64,000 nt of DNA from the NCBI GenBank assembly GCA_029931535.1, contig JAQPZY010001558.1, positions 744,001 to 808,000 on the forward strand. Reading direction: 5' to 3'. The stretch comes from Margaritifera margaritifera (Eukaryota > Mollusca > Bivalvia > Unionida > Margaritiferidae). Positions within the stretch are counted from its first letter, which is position 1. The number at the start of each line of letters is the position of its first letter. This document shows, piece by piece, positions 49,864 through 61,303 of this stretch. The notes beneath the pieces were generated by a model. That model was not told where the DNA came from. It ran no database searches and saw only the letters and a program-made list of their open reading frames with translations. A program made the position numbers and the translations under genes.

Positions 49864-50900
49864 AGTTCTTGTTAAAATATTGTATTCATTTCATCTCAAA
49901 TAATTTTATATCGCAGTCAAGATTTACATATTTCATAAAACATTCACATTTATATTTGACGATTAGGTGTACATGTATTAGCACAGGAACTGCAAAACTT
50001 AACTAAGGTACATGTAATATTTATTTATCCTGTTGATAAATTAACTTCACATGTCCATAAATTTCAGAGTTATTTCAAATGTTGCATACTGGTAAGAAAT
50101 GCACAGTTAGCTATAACAACATTTACTCATCCTGTGCATGAATTTGTGGTTCTGATCAGAATTTGGGTAAATATGGAATATATATGTACTAATGAATGAA
50201 ATTTTAAAAAAACATAATTAACCCATCCAGAAACAAAGCAAATGTTTTGAGAGACAAAAGCCATAGGCTTATTTCAACGACGACAAAAAGAGATTAACTT
50301 GATAAACAAAGGGTATAACCAGCTGCACCACTGTGAACAGTGTGAACAGATGACAGCTTGGTGTGTAGGTTTTAATAACTGTAACATCAAAAAAGCAACA
50401 AACAACACAAAATTCTTTCAATGACAATCAAATCTGGAAATTGATAATCACTTATTAAAGAGAAAGACAAAGACCCCAATCACCCCAGGCATTATGGATT
50501 GACTCCAAAAACAAACAACATACTTGACCACTACAGTGAAGCCCTTTAGGAAGGTTTCTAATTATGACATTATTGGGATTATGTGGCTTTTGCCAAAGAT
50601 AAAGAAACAATACAAACCGTTGAATTGACTGTACATCCTTGACTGCTCCCTTTGAAGAAGGAATGGTTAATTGTAATTGGGGATTTACATGACTAGAGCA
50701 CCACAGTGGTGGTAAGTGACATGTATTTTAGTCCGGTTTATGGTCTGTAGCATACGATGCTACCGGCATGACCTGTAGGTTTTAGAAACCAGGAGCCAGA
50801 CTCAACTTCTTTTTGGTTTAAAACAAACTCTCCTAAGTGATCATGTTTACTAATGATTAAATAAAGTTCAGTGGTGTTCATCTCTGTTTATGTGATGCGG
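49864..50900. other. non-coding intergenic sequence
   Basis: No supported gene, repeat array or element. Confidence 0.4.
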
Positions 50901-50904
50901 TCAT

Positions 50905-51084
50905 TCATATTAGTGTTGAATCACTTATTTTGAAAAAAATCATGGTCACTGGTTGCATTCTGCTGGTGGTCGCTCACAACAGTGCATTTATATAATACAA
51001 TTGATCCATGCATGATGATTGTGGTCGTAAATGACAGGTGGTTGCTTGCAGCAGAAGTTACTCAAGAGAGGTTTTTTTACTATA
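50905..51084 (-). mobile_element. Tigger-like MITE fragment, inverted relative of 45301
   Basis: On the minus strand, TATAGTAAAAAAACCTCTCT leads into CAACCACCTGTCATTTACGA and ATGCACTGTTGTGAGCGACC, matching the 45301 fragment. Confidence 0.5.
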
Positions 51085-51584
51085 TACAGTATTTTTAAAA
51101 TTTTACCAGTGGGAAATATAATGATTAGAAGTTGCAGCTTCCTCAAGTAAGGTAAAAAAAAAAAGATGTGTGTTTCCTATTGCACTGGTTTTAAAATTAG
51201 GGTAGGCAGGTAGTTTTTTTTTTTTTTTACATTATATATAAATCAAATAATATTTCAAGTGCTTCAAAGTATTGGGCAAAACCGGCTCAGTTAGATGCAC
51301 AAATCAATTTTTGCAATTTGATTTTTTAAAATACTTTTTTTTTTAAAATATTGGAGGGGGGAGAGTGCTAGGGTCGGCAACGAGAAATGGACAGTCGGCC
51401 GACCGGAAACAGACATATTTTTTTTTTGCCTAATCATAGGAGTCTGATCAAGATGCAAAGATATCTCCATGAATGAGAATATGTCATATTTTTCAGGTTC
51501 ACTCAATCTTGAACAATTTTTGACCATAGAGAATGTTATTTAGTCAAGTCAAAAAGCATATAAATCAATAGGAAATGTCATAAA

Positions 51585-51807
51585 TACCATCTATACTCAT
51601 GTATAAGTCAGATCCAACTGCAAACTGCATGAATGTAGATCTGCCATCACATAATGCGCCAGCAGATCTTGGTTAATGCACTTTGTTAACAGTTATCAGT
51701 AGTACAAACAACATAGACTCTGATCTGCTGGCTCATTATATGATAGCAGATCAGGGTCTATGTTGTTTGGAATTGGACCCGACTTGTAGGCAAGTATAGA
51801 CAGTGTA
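51585..51807. mobile_element. palindromic MITE, copy 6
   Basis: TACCATCTATACTCATGTAT at the left and AAGTATAGACAGTGTA at the right, with both hairpins and linker. Same orientation as copies 1 and 2; about 223 bp. Confidence 0.8.
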
Positions 51808-51929
51808 TTATTTGTGTATCACTGCAAATTTATGTTTCATCTGCAAAGCACTGGAGAGACGTAAGGATCATTTTTCCAATGTCATCATCATTAACTTTAA
51901 GTTTTTGCATTTAACTCATTTTTTCAGAT

Positions 51930-52150
51930 GCTTTTGTATGTACAGTACTACTCACCATGGGGCAGAGTAGGTCACAGTGACCTACATTTCACACTGTTGT
52001 ATGTACAGTCATGAAACTTGATGGATGTATTCATTTTGGAGGGTACTACTCAACAGGGACAGAAGTAGGTTACAATGACCTACTTTTCATGCTCTAGCAG
52101 CATTTCAAGTTTTTTGGATCATGCCACAGTGGAGCAGGTGAGACATAGTA
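51930..52150. repeat. degenerate repeat with IR3 palindromes (relative of 19440-20330)
   Basis: Two units of about 100 bp. AGGTCACAGTGACCT (51969-51983, perfect palindrome with a 3-nt spacer) and AGGTTACAATGACCT (52067-52081) sit at the equivalent place. Each is preceded by a (T)ACTACTCA segment and followed by ACATTTCA or ACTTTTCATGC. Confidence 0.6.
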
Positions 52151-54116
52151 ATCCGTGGAATTACTGTGCTACTTCCAAACAGCTTGATGTTGGAAAGAAT
52201 TTAAGAATTGGTGAATAGTTTTTAAACTTTTTTAAAAGTTGACTTGATGAAGGAAATCAAGGCATTACCCATTTCTGGTGACTCTAATAAGCTGAAGTTG
52301 AGGTTGCCAAATAAAATGCAAATCTCAGAAATTAGTTACCTTTATGATCATGACAATATGCTGCAGGGAAACATGGTTACAGTGGTCTATTTTGTTTCTC
52401 AGAATGTCTTTATATTTTAGACTCAACACCTCAGATTACTGCATCCCTAAAGTTCCCAAGTTGGAGGGATATGATACTATAAATGTATACATTCTTTAAT
52501 GTATACAATTAATTACAAAGCAGACTGTGCTGATGACTGTTGAGTGTAATTACACATTAAGTCTTTTATTATAAAAAAAATAATCAATACACAATTTTTT
52601 TGATGTTGTTTATTCAGTTCATTATACACATCAGTTTGTAGATTTATACACAAGCAGAATGTTGCATATGACATTATGTTGTTCATTATTACATTTCTTA
52701 CATTTAACATAAAACATAATATGCAATATATGTTCTCAGCTCTGCTTCATACATATGATGGCTAAAGTATTTCTTTACAAATTGTATTATATGTAACAGT
52801 TTTCAGTTGCAATGTAAACTGACATCCATACATTCTCTTATCTATCCTGGTCATAGAAAAATGTATCAAGTTTTTATTTTCATTGTATCAGAGTCATAAT
52901 TTTTCAGTCAATGATACGAGTAAATTTTAAAAATGTAAAATAATACATTTAATTGTCAAAAAGCAATTATAATTTCATTGTTAAAAAAGGCATTGAACAA
53001 GAAATCGTATTTTCCTAATTTACATTTAATTACTGGTATTGTAAATTTGTCATTGTTTTCCAACAGTACTTCTGCAGTAACTATATTATTAGAGAAAGCT
53101 AATTCCAAATTTAAGAAAGTGAAAGTTGTAAAATTGAGGTATTAAGGTGAAGATACATTTTTTGTTATATACTTATCAATTTTTACTCTGGAAAGAGCCA
53201 GAATTTTACCATCATTTCCTAGAAGTAGGAAAATTATACTGACATTTCCTGATTGCGTATCACCATAATCGCATATCAGCTGATCAAAATGTAATTTGGT
53301 TTATAATATAAGATGGAGTTCATATTAAAAGGTTGAAATGTTTCTTTTGTTTTTCAGTTATGTATAGGGAGTTTATTAAATTATCTGAAAATTGATAGGT
53401 ATATAACAAACATATCATTATCATAGTAATTCAATCTTAATTGCTAGGGATCATGTCTTACTGTCAGCATAAAAAAATATGGACAGTTTACTGTAAGATG
53501 ATACAGCCTGAGTAAATTTGATGATCTTTATGGGATGAATAGAGGCGTGTAGGATTTCAATATTAATTTTGTTTCCCATGGTAGGTACAGTCTGTAATGA
53601 CACAAATATATCCATTTAAAGTAAGGAATCAAAATATAAATATTGAACAAGAAAAGCACTGCTTGCTATAAAGAAAGGCTAATCCTAAAATGAAAAACTC
53701 AAGTTATTTTATTGATTTTTTGGGGTCAGAGTAGGTATAAAATGAACCAGATAACATTATCACTGTATATTTTATAAACAAGTTTCTTTTAGCAAAAAAC
53801 ATATTTCAACATTAAAACTAATGTTCTCCTGATTTCCAATGCATTCAATCCATTATGGTACCTAAGCTATCCATTATCAACATCTCTGGGTGTCAATGTA
53901 AAACATTATCAACATCTCTAGGAGTCAATGCCAAACTATGTGCTAGATGAATTTCTAAGAAGTCAGTTATATTTATATTAGACTGCACAAAGATCTTAAC
54001 CTGTGATAAGTTGTCTGAAGATTAAATAATTACAATATATTATTGTGATAATTCCTGGTGATAAATTGTGGAAATCCTGGCATAGAAAGGGTTCAAATAA
54101 TTTTATATCAGCTTGT
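52151..54116 (-). other. downstream region and possible 3' UTR of the SOD-like gene
   Basis: AT-rich, no reading frame supported. Reverse-strand AATAAA signals occur at 53708-53713 and 52565-52570; either could end the transcript. A 34-bp direct repeat (ATTATCAACATCTCT.G..GTCAATG) is duplicated at about 53874-53930. Confidence 0.35.
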
Positions 54117-54368
54117 TTAACCCATAAAGTTGGCTTGACCATTCATTGTGTTGAAGCTGTTCATTCCATTCATTCCATTTATTCCACTGTTGAAGGTGTT
54201 AAATCCATTGTTTAATCCTTGGAACTGTCCATTTTGGATAAGTGGGTTATTCCAATTGGTCGAGTCAGCCAGGCCAATAGGACAGCAGGAAATGGGACGT
54301 CCCGCATTACCAGTCTGGAGGCTGGAGGGATTACCACCTCTGCCCAGATCATCTCGTCCCTCCTTCAG
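54117..54368 (-). CDS. SOD-like gene, exon 5 (terminal)
   Basis: 252 bp, acceptor TTCTATTTCAG, stop TAA at 54119-54117. It encodes LKEGRDDLGRGGNPSSLQTG, NAGRPISCCPIG and the Asn-rich tail (NNGFNTFNSGINGMNGMNSF). The electrostatic-loop motif DDLGRGGN is intact. The His normally ahead of it is Lys. The tail is long compared with ordinary Cu/Zn SOD, which ends soon after GVIGI. Confidence 0.85.
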   Translation of the reverse strand: MKEGRDDLGRGGNPSSLQTGNAGRPISCCPIGLADSTNWNNPLIQNGQFQGLNNGFNTFNSGINGMNGMNSFNTMNGQANFMG

Positions 54369-57300
54369 CTGAAATAGAAGCAGTATTTTATTATTACAAC
54401 TTCTTTTTTTTTTTTTTCACAAAGATGTTTTCCATTTTGAAGATGGGCATGTTAGCTATTCATTAGTTATTTGATACATGAAATCATATAAAAATTAATA
54501 TATTGTAAAGCACATAGATTGAGCCACAAAGGTCTTTCAGATTTCTTTATTCGTATGCATCCTATAGATAGGCTATTAACATAGTTTGAACTCGGGAGTG
54601 CAACCTGAAATTTAAGTTACAATGCAGGGGCGAAGCCAGCACACACACACACTTCTTCTAAAATTGAGCATGAAACAACTGGAACGTTTATTAGAGTAAG
54701 TTTTCTTTACAATTATATGGTTAAAATTATGCCTGTCCTGCAAACGCTTAAAAAGTTGGAGCTTCCGGGTGCTTTGCCCCCGTGAGCCCCACCCAGGGGT
54801 GGGTGGGTGGCTCCTCCCATACACTCCTCGCCTACTTGTTTATCTCCCCCAATGGTATTAAACAATATTTTGGAATCTGCCTATACAATGACTCCCTTTT
54901 TGGTTGAGCCTAGAGTTTCACAGGAAGTACATATGGAGAATCTCTGTAATTTTGTATGACAAGATGTTAAATCTTTAAAATAGTGTATATGTATGTAAAG
55001 GGTTTAATGGCACATAAACGCAATCCTGGCAATATCCTTAAAATACAAAGTCAATTTGTTTTATATATAAACTGTACTTGAAAAGTCCAAGACCTCAGTT
55101 GCAACACCATCTTGGGACACATCCTGTGGCAAAAAGGTTGCCTCCGTTGGTCATCTCTTACGACATGCAAGAGGCCGCATTGAGCCTATTCAACACCCCC
55201 GATCTCGCATGGGTGGGGGTGGGGGGGGGGGGAATAAAAATAAGTGTGTTTATATTGTATCCTTCATCCACAGTGGTTAACTAGGAAGAAAAGTGCAGCA
55301 ATTTATGGATTTTCTTATCAGCAAACAGACAATACTATTGTTACCCATAAATTGTCCAAACAAACTCTAGTTCTCGCAAAGTGCCTGGATGTTTAATACT
55401 TTAGAATACTGTATTTAACCATGTATAACGTGCTACCATGGTTGTATCAGGGGTTTTATCTTACCACGATGGCTCGACCCTGGATGCCAAGGTCCCCAAT
55501 AAGGGACATTCCCTGCACCTGAAACTGTGTGTTAATTACACCGGCATTGCTCTGTTTCAGGTTTCCCCAATCACCGTCATGGCGGTTAGTTCTGGAATAG
55601 CAAGAACAAAAAAATATGGTCGTTAGATTTGAAATAGTAATAGAGGTCTTGATGGTAGTGGTTTTGTTAAAAATATATATAGATGTCCTGGGTCTCGCAA
55701 TTCCCCCATCCTTATCATTACATGCAGGGAAATGTATACAATTTCAGTCTAGTTTTTACGTGAATATAACATTGTTTTATTCTGCGATATGCATATGGCT
55801 AAATCTCAGATTTTAGGATCAGAATTTACTAAAAGTTAAAAATTCTACTGCTAAAATACCGTCTATACTCGCGTATATTCCAGGTCCAAATGCAAACAAC
55901 ATAGACCCTGATCTGCCGTCGCATAATGCGCCGGCAGATCAGGTTCTATGTTGTTTGTTCTACTGATTAGTCCTTACAAACTGCATAGAGCCAGATCTAC
56001 CGGCGCATTATGCGACGGGAGATCTGGGTCTATGCAGTTTGCAGCTGGTATCACAGTATACTCGAGTATATACGGTAGTTGGAAATGACCAGCCAGGTAG
56101 ACACAAACAGCAAGCCAAACATACAGCAATCTAAGGACGAATTTCATACCTTCCTATACCATTAGGACCTCCGTGGAAGGAGACTTGATCAGAATCAAAG
56201 TGGGGTCCTGCGTTGTAGCAGTTGTTGGACACGTCTCCCCACTCATGCACGTGCAGCCCGTGTTCCATATCACTCATCAGCGTCTGCTCCAAGCCCACCA
56301 CCTGCACGCGCACTTCTATCCGCGGGGGTTGCTGAAGTTGCAATAACAACGCATATCAACCCTTATACATCAACATAACTCTTGTATGTTCATGGTTGCC
56401 ATAAATTCTGCTTAATGAATTGTTTAGTCAAATCGTCACATCACTTTCTTTATCTATCTTGACCAAGGACTTGAATCCACAGAAATCATTGCCCCCCCAC
56501 CCCCACACCGTGTCTTAACAAAAATTGTCGACGTTAGTCACAGTTTAGAAGAAGATGACGATGAATAAGAATAATTTCCTTCTCTTTAATTTTTTTTATT
56601 TTTTATTTGTTATATGTTATTTTTTTATTTGGGTGTTAGCTTGTGACTAGGTAATGCTCCCCGAATGCACTGAACCACTTGATACTAACTAGGTAGACAA
56701 ATGAGACTAGCATGGGTAATTAGGTTGAAGGTTAAAAAGATTCGTAATAATTACTTAGTGTGTTTGTGTTCAAGAAATTGTATCGGCCTTTTGTAAAGTT
56801 TAAAAACAGATTTGCTTTTCACTGCACGATTAAAACGAATCTGACAAAAGGAGATAAAGAAATTGAAGGAAAATAATCAAAGTGAATACATTTTTTAATC
56901 TTTGAGTACGGTTTATATCGCCTTTAAGTGACACTGGCCAATCGTAAAGATGTAAACGCACCAGTAGCCATATTTCTACGCACTGGTGTGACAAAGTAAC
57001 GAGTTGTATTTCATATATAATCGCAGCATTGTTGGATCTGCGTTCTAACAAAATCGTTGTACAATGTGTTGTAATAAAATGTCACCATAAAACAATAAGT
57101 ACAACTTGTAAGGCTGCAACCAAAACGTCTACACGGTTTACAATAACCTAAACGATGCCGTTTAATCGAAACGATTGAAAACTCAACTTTTCACCCTATA
57201 TACACGCTTATGTCACTGAACAGTTGACAGCTATTATAATGTGCATGCCGTGCCTTGCTCAACTTGCGATTGTTTCATTTGCTGTACGTTCTTCACTTCG

Positions 57301-60300
57301 TATTATTACAGGTTCAGTTTGTAAGACATGTCTTTGTTGAATATATCTGACGATTACAGTTAAACATCCCTAGGATTGTAGTGACTTTGTTTCCTACTGT
57401 TACATATATGTACATGATGGGAAAAAAATCGATAATGGACCGGATGTACTGCCTAGACGTGGCGCTTGGGATGCTTTTGTATGATCTACAGTGACCAAGA
57501 AACTATGTAGTGGCTTACAAACTTGAAATGGTGTTTTTGTTTGGTTTTTAAAATTTTTTTTTTTTTTTTCAATGTTACTAATCAAAGGTTATGTTAACAA
57601 ACATGTTGTTTAAAGGTAAATACTGTAGTTTAAAGAACTTTTTCAGCATTATTATTATGAACCTGATGTGTAATATTGTGTAATGTGCGCTGTAACTAAT
57701 TCTCATTAACTTATGCTCTTTTCCTTGCGATGCCACAATCGATGTGAAAATCATAGATGCATGCTTTAAAGAAAGAATTAATATAAAAATCCTACTAAAC
57801 AATTTTTTTAAACAAAAATGTAGTAATATGTAATTTTCTTGGAAATGATTGTACCTGTGTCAATGACAGCCACATGCATGTTCGTTTACACGTTTACTGA
57901 TTTTGTAAACGTTTACAGGCAGTAAACGAAACTAAGCCGTTTACATGTGTAAACGTTGCAACCTAAAGTACAAGTTATCTATCTTCGAAAACTGCTAAGA
58001 TTGTGTTGAATCATGTGCTCTTTCATGGCAAGTATTGTAATTGTCCATAGATCTCGTAATAATTTACGAAAATCAAAAATCTTTGTTGAAACGGCAAAGT
58101 TAACTGCGTGGTTGTCAAATGGTGATACATTTTACTGACAACCCATTAGGATTCCATTATCACAAAAATTAAGTGTCATAAGTTTGTTCTTTTAGACATT
58201 CCGTGTGACTATTACCAGGAGCAGCAGCAGCATTATTGTCTTTATGTAAATAAAACAAATCGATCACGAACCCGCTCCGTGATTCCAGCTTTTACTATTT
58301 TTGATCGTTGTCACTGCGTTTCAATATCGTTGCCAGTGTGTTGGCATTGTTGCCGGAGCGTTATGACTGACAGTTTGAAAGTTAGTCTGGTGGCTACAAT
58401 TTCTTTTACCCTACATTATACATTTTTCCCTGGATGCAAACTTTTAACGTCTTTTGAGGATTCGGACACAAATTTTTCATTTCATTTCCGTTTGATATTT
58501 TCATTTGCAAAACTGAACACGCTAAACTTTTCACCAAGGATCAGTTCCACTGCGTAGATAATTAAATGATTTTGAATTGTGAATATATGTTCCTTTTTGA
58601 CGAGAATAATATAAAGTTTAAGAACATGTATAAACAGATATAAAATAAATATAAATTAAAATGATAAACTTAGACTCACAATTTGGCTGTCCTGGCGGAG
58701 GTCTACTCTGCCACGGACGGTGGAAAACGTGTAGTTAAAATAGCAGGTTCCATAGACGAACCGGTCCAACACCAAGGGCGGCACTGGAAAACAAATATAG
58801 TGTCACTATAGGTCCATTCATTTACATATAGAAATCAATGATTTATAATTTGATAGGCATTTGATGATAATGGCTTTGATCAATGCACATTATTAAGGAC
58901 ACGATAGTGTTTGAGAAGATACTTCAGTTTTCTTACCTGCGATTGATTATCAATATTTGTAACTAGGAGTAAATGATGTATCAACCATAAAGAAAAAAAA
59001 GTGATTTAATTTGCTTAAAAAAGAAACTTCTAGAGCGGTTCTTTCTTGTTATTCGCCACGAGAAACAGGAGGAAAAAGTAAATATTTGTTTAATCAGTAT
59101 GATCTACTTCTACGATGTACCAATAACAGTAGTAAAGGAAATTTTAAGGAACTTGTCACTCCTTGTACATTTAGACGCCGTTAACAATACCATTGGATAT
59201 ACCTGAACTTTTATTGAAACAAAGACGCGAGTAGCGCGCCCATATATAAAAAGGAACATCGCGTCAGACAACGGACAATACTCGCATAAATTCAGAAGCT
59301 TTCGAGAGTACCAGGTCCGAGGCCATTTGGAACCCTTAATTGTATTTGTTTATATATAATAGACTAATGTATGCAATATTATCTTTTACTGAAATCTACC
59401 TCTTTAAAATGCGACATTTTATTCGGTCTAAAATTGTGTTTACCTCATATCGATACACTTATGACAAACTTTCGTTACCGTCACCAAACCCTGTTTGAAG
59501 TTGTACTTAATGCACGAAAAGAAAAAAATAATGCTCATCCAACTCTATTTGGGCTTGTCACATTTAGAGGAAGAAAAAAAACCCAACTTGCAGTCAACAC
59601 GCGAATTGTTAAATGTTTAATAATGTAATAGCTATATGTTAAAATCTAAAATCAAAAGCTTTTTCTAATACAGAATTAGTACAAATTATTTGGTATCAGA
59701 GATTCAGAAACTTTACTACATGTATTTAAATCGAATCTCTCCCACACCCCGCACATCCACCCCACCCCATACAACTAGAATATACATACACTTTCGTTTG
59801 TGATAAATATCGTTTTCAGCGAGTACTTGTTTACATCAGGTAATATTGCCACAACAAAATGATGAAACAAGAAGAAATATTTTAGTTACAAGATGAACAT
59901 TACACACTTTGCCATTCTTCTTTAGGAACTGTTCTTTCTCCCGTATCCGTATCTTTCAGCATCCTTTTGTCCAATTCAATAATTATACAACGGTCAGTTC
60001 CTTACCGTATTTCATATAAATAAATATTTAATTCAAATGATCATGATCATTGACTGTGCTTATCGTGCTACTTTGTTTTCTATCAAGTTTTAATTGTAAC
60101 TAGTTGATCTTATTATGTTAAAGGCAACTGAAAGACTCTGTCATTTATGAAGTTGATTTTTAACGGTGCAAGCTATATTAAACACTGCGTGGAATTACAC
60201 CAGGATGACACGATTAACAAATATATGTTTCTGATATTATTTTAGTTCTTTGAAATCGTTGATTACTTAGTTCTTTTTCATTGGGACCGAAATATTAAAA

Positions 60301-60643
60301 AAATTATATTAAGTTTTAGCTTGTAACAATACCCAGTATTGCAAACTACGAAATCTGCAGGGATATTAGGTATGTTAATTAGAAGAGTCTTTTGTAATGT
60401 TTTATTCGTATTCTGGTCGAAGTTATATATATTGCAGTTTAAAACTTGTCTGGTCTCCTTTTCACTTGGAAGATGTAGTAATGCAGTAACATGACATTTA
60501 AATGTGCAGTATATTTCTTAAACTCATAAACTCGCACAAACGAATTGGGATTCCAGTTTGTTCTGAAACATTGTTTGTGTTATGGCCCAACAATATGTTT
60601 ATGTGCGCACAAATTACAAAATGTTTGAAAAGTCATAATTTCG

Positions 60644-60693
<50 letters not shown>

Positions 60694-61303
60694 CACAATA
60701 TCAATTACTTTTTTATATAATGTGCGCAGAATGTGGGTAATTTGTTTGTCCCAGCAAACTAAACTTGTCGATAAATGCATTTTCTTTTTTCAGAATTAAT
60801 ACGCATTAGTTATTCCTCGTTTGATTCCAGTGAACTGATAATATACCAAATTAGAATACAGGTATCATTTACTGAAGTCGTCAGATCATCCTTGTCCTTA
60901 TATCAATCAATAAACAATCTTGAGAAAAATGTCTGCATTTTACATCAAACTTAAAATATATACACGTTTTACCACAACCTCTAGGTAATTGCAAATTAAA
61001 ATAGTTTTAGGTCAATGCCTATTGTAATGAATTAAAGAAATATATGACCATTCGTGCAATGTGAACGAAGCGTACTGGGGACTATAGCACCCCAAAAAAC
61101 AAAAACAAAATAAATACATTATGAAGTTCATATTTTGATAAAGGGATTTTTACAAAATACTTACCTCCCACAGGTGGTGCGAACGGAGACCCTACATCTG
61201 GTAGTCCGGGGCCGGGCACTGGTAAACCTAAAGGACCTTGTCCCAATATGACGTTAAATGAAACACATAACAGAGTTGAAATAAAAACGATACAGAAAGC
61301 CAT
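54117..61303 (-). CDS. secreted Cu/Zn superoxide dismutase-like protein, altered copper site (five exons)
   Basis: Complete 267-residue gene: exons 61303-61165, 58783-58680, 56331-56150, 55591-55465 and 54368-54117, all GT-AG, phases 1, 0, 2, 0. Residues 1-21 (MAFCIVFISTLLCVSFNVIL) are a signal peptide, followed by a Pro/Gly-rich segment. The SOD fold runs from about 50 to 217. Zinc ligand equivalents are present (His125, His134, His146, Asp149), as are the copper ligands His108 and His110 (HGLHVHEWGD). Cys119 and Cys212 can form the intrasubunit disulfide. The fourth copper ligand position reads GRAIV-LKEGRDDLG, putting Lys186 where VVHE normally has His, and the catalytic Arg position after GNAG is shifted (RPISCC). 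The tail (about 218-267) is Asn/Gly/Met-rich. N63-Y-T is a possible glycosylation site. The architecture resembles bivalve haemolymph dominin/cavortin/pernin SOD-like proteins, some reported to lack activity; orthology is inferred. Confidence 0.85.
54369..55464 (-). other. SOD-like gene, intron 4
   Basis: Contains low-complexity G-rich stretches (55205-55232), a CA run near 54640, and a CTCTTACGACATGCAAGAGG segment at about 55155 that looks like part of a dispersed repeat. No coding frame. Confidence 0.6.
55465..55591 (-). CDS. SOD-like gene, exon 4
   Basis: 127 bp, acceptor GCTATTCCAG, donor GTG|GTAAGA. It encodes TNRHDGDWGNLKQSNAGVIN and TQFQVQGMSLIGDLGIQGRA-IV. RHDGD supplies two zinc ligands (His146, Asp149). 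It ends right before the copper-ligand position, in phase 0. Confidence 0.88.
55857..56077. mobile_element. 221-bp palindromic MITE, copy 7 (in SOD-like intron 3)
   Basis: TACCGTCTATACTCGCGTAT at the left, ACTCGAGTATATACGGTA at the right, both hairpins intact with GCGCATTATGCG-type centres. Opposite orientation to copies 1, 2 and 6. It occupies 40% of the 558-bp intron. Confidence 0.88.
56150..56331 (-). CDS. SOD-like gene, exon 3
   Basis: 182 bp, acceptor GCAACTTCAG, donor AG|GTATGA. It encodes QPPRIEVRVQVVGLEQTLMS, DMEHGLHVHEWGDVSNNCYN and AGPHFDSDQVSFHGGPNGIG. HVH, AGPHF and FHGG carry the copper and zinc ligands and CNAG-region Cys119. This is the diagnostic exon for the family. Confidence 0.9.
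57107..57967. mobile_element. hAT-type MITE with 8-bp target duplication (SOD-like intron 2)
   Basis: 861 bp. Ends TGTAAGGCTGCAAC and, inverted, TTTAGGTTGCAAC. The flanks are GTACAACT (57099-57106) and GTACAAGT (57968-57975), an 8-bp duplication with one mismatch. Subterminal GTTTAC/GTAAAC motifs occur at both ends. No transposase. Confidence 0.7.
58680..58783 (-). CDS. SOD-like gene, exon 2
   Basis: 104 bp, acceptor TTTGTTTTCCAG, donor ATT|GTGAGT. It encodes PPLVLDRFVYGTCYFNYTFS and TVRGRVDLRQDSQI, the start of the beta-barrel, with one Cys (Cys60) and an N-Y-T sequon. Joined in phase 1 to exon 1 (codon 47 Val) and phase 0 to exon 3. Confidence 0.8.
58784..61164 (-). other. SOD-like gene, intron 1
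   Basis: 2.4 kb with a (TA)n microsatellite at 60647-60687. A TATA-like CATATATAAAAAGG at 59239-59252 on the plus strand has no gene behind it that I can support. Confidence 0.6.
60647..60687. repeat. (TA)n microsatellite
   Basis: About 20 uninterrupted TA units. Confidence 0.98.
61165..61303 (-). CDS. SOD-like gene, exon 1 (signal peptide)
   Basis: 139 bp from ATG 61303 (GCCAGTAATGG) to donor GGGAG|GTAAGT, phase 1. It encodes a 20-residue hydrophobic leader and then GQGPLGLPVPGPGLPDVGSP and FAPPVG. The frame is open upstream to 61498, but the internal Met is chosen because the leader starts there. A non-coding first exon cannot be excluded. Confidence 0.75.

Noticed and set aside
54770..54820. 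G-rich GGGGTGGGTGGGTGG as a G-quadruplex regulator
   Set aside because: Only three runs of three or more G plus GG; a two-layer structure at best, and no positional link to a promoter.
55090..55210. CTCTTACGACATGCAAGAGG segment as a possible exon
   Set aside because: Resembles a dispersed repeat fragment; stop codons and a G run follow, and it lies within intron 4.
58279..58557. 92-codon plus-strand frame
   Set aside because: Sits in intron 1-2 territory of the opposite-strand gene without homology, splice partners or promoter.
59239..59628. TATA-like box followed by an 85-codon frame
   Set aside because: The TATA match is good, but the frame lacks recognisable domains and lies inside an intron of the SOD-like gene; not enough for a gene call.
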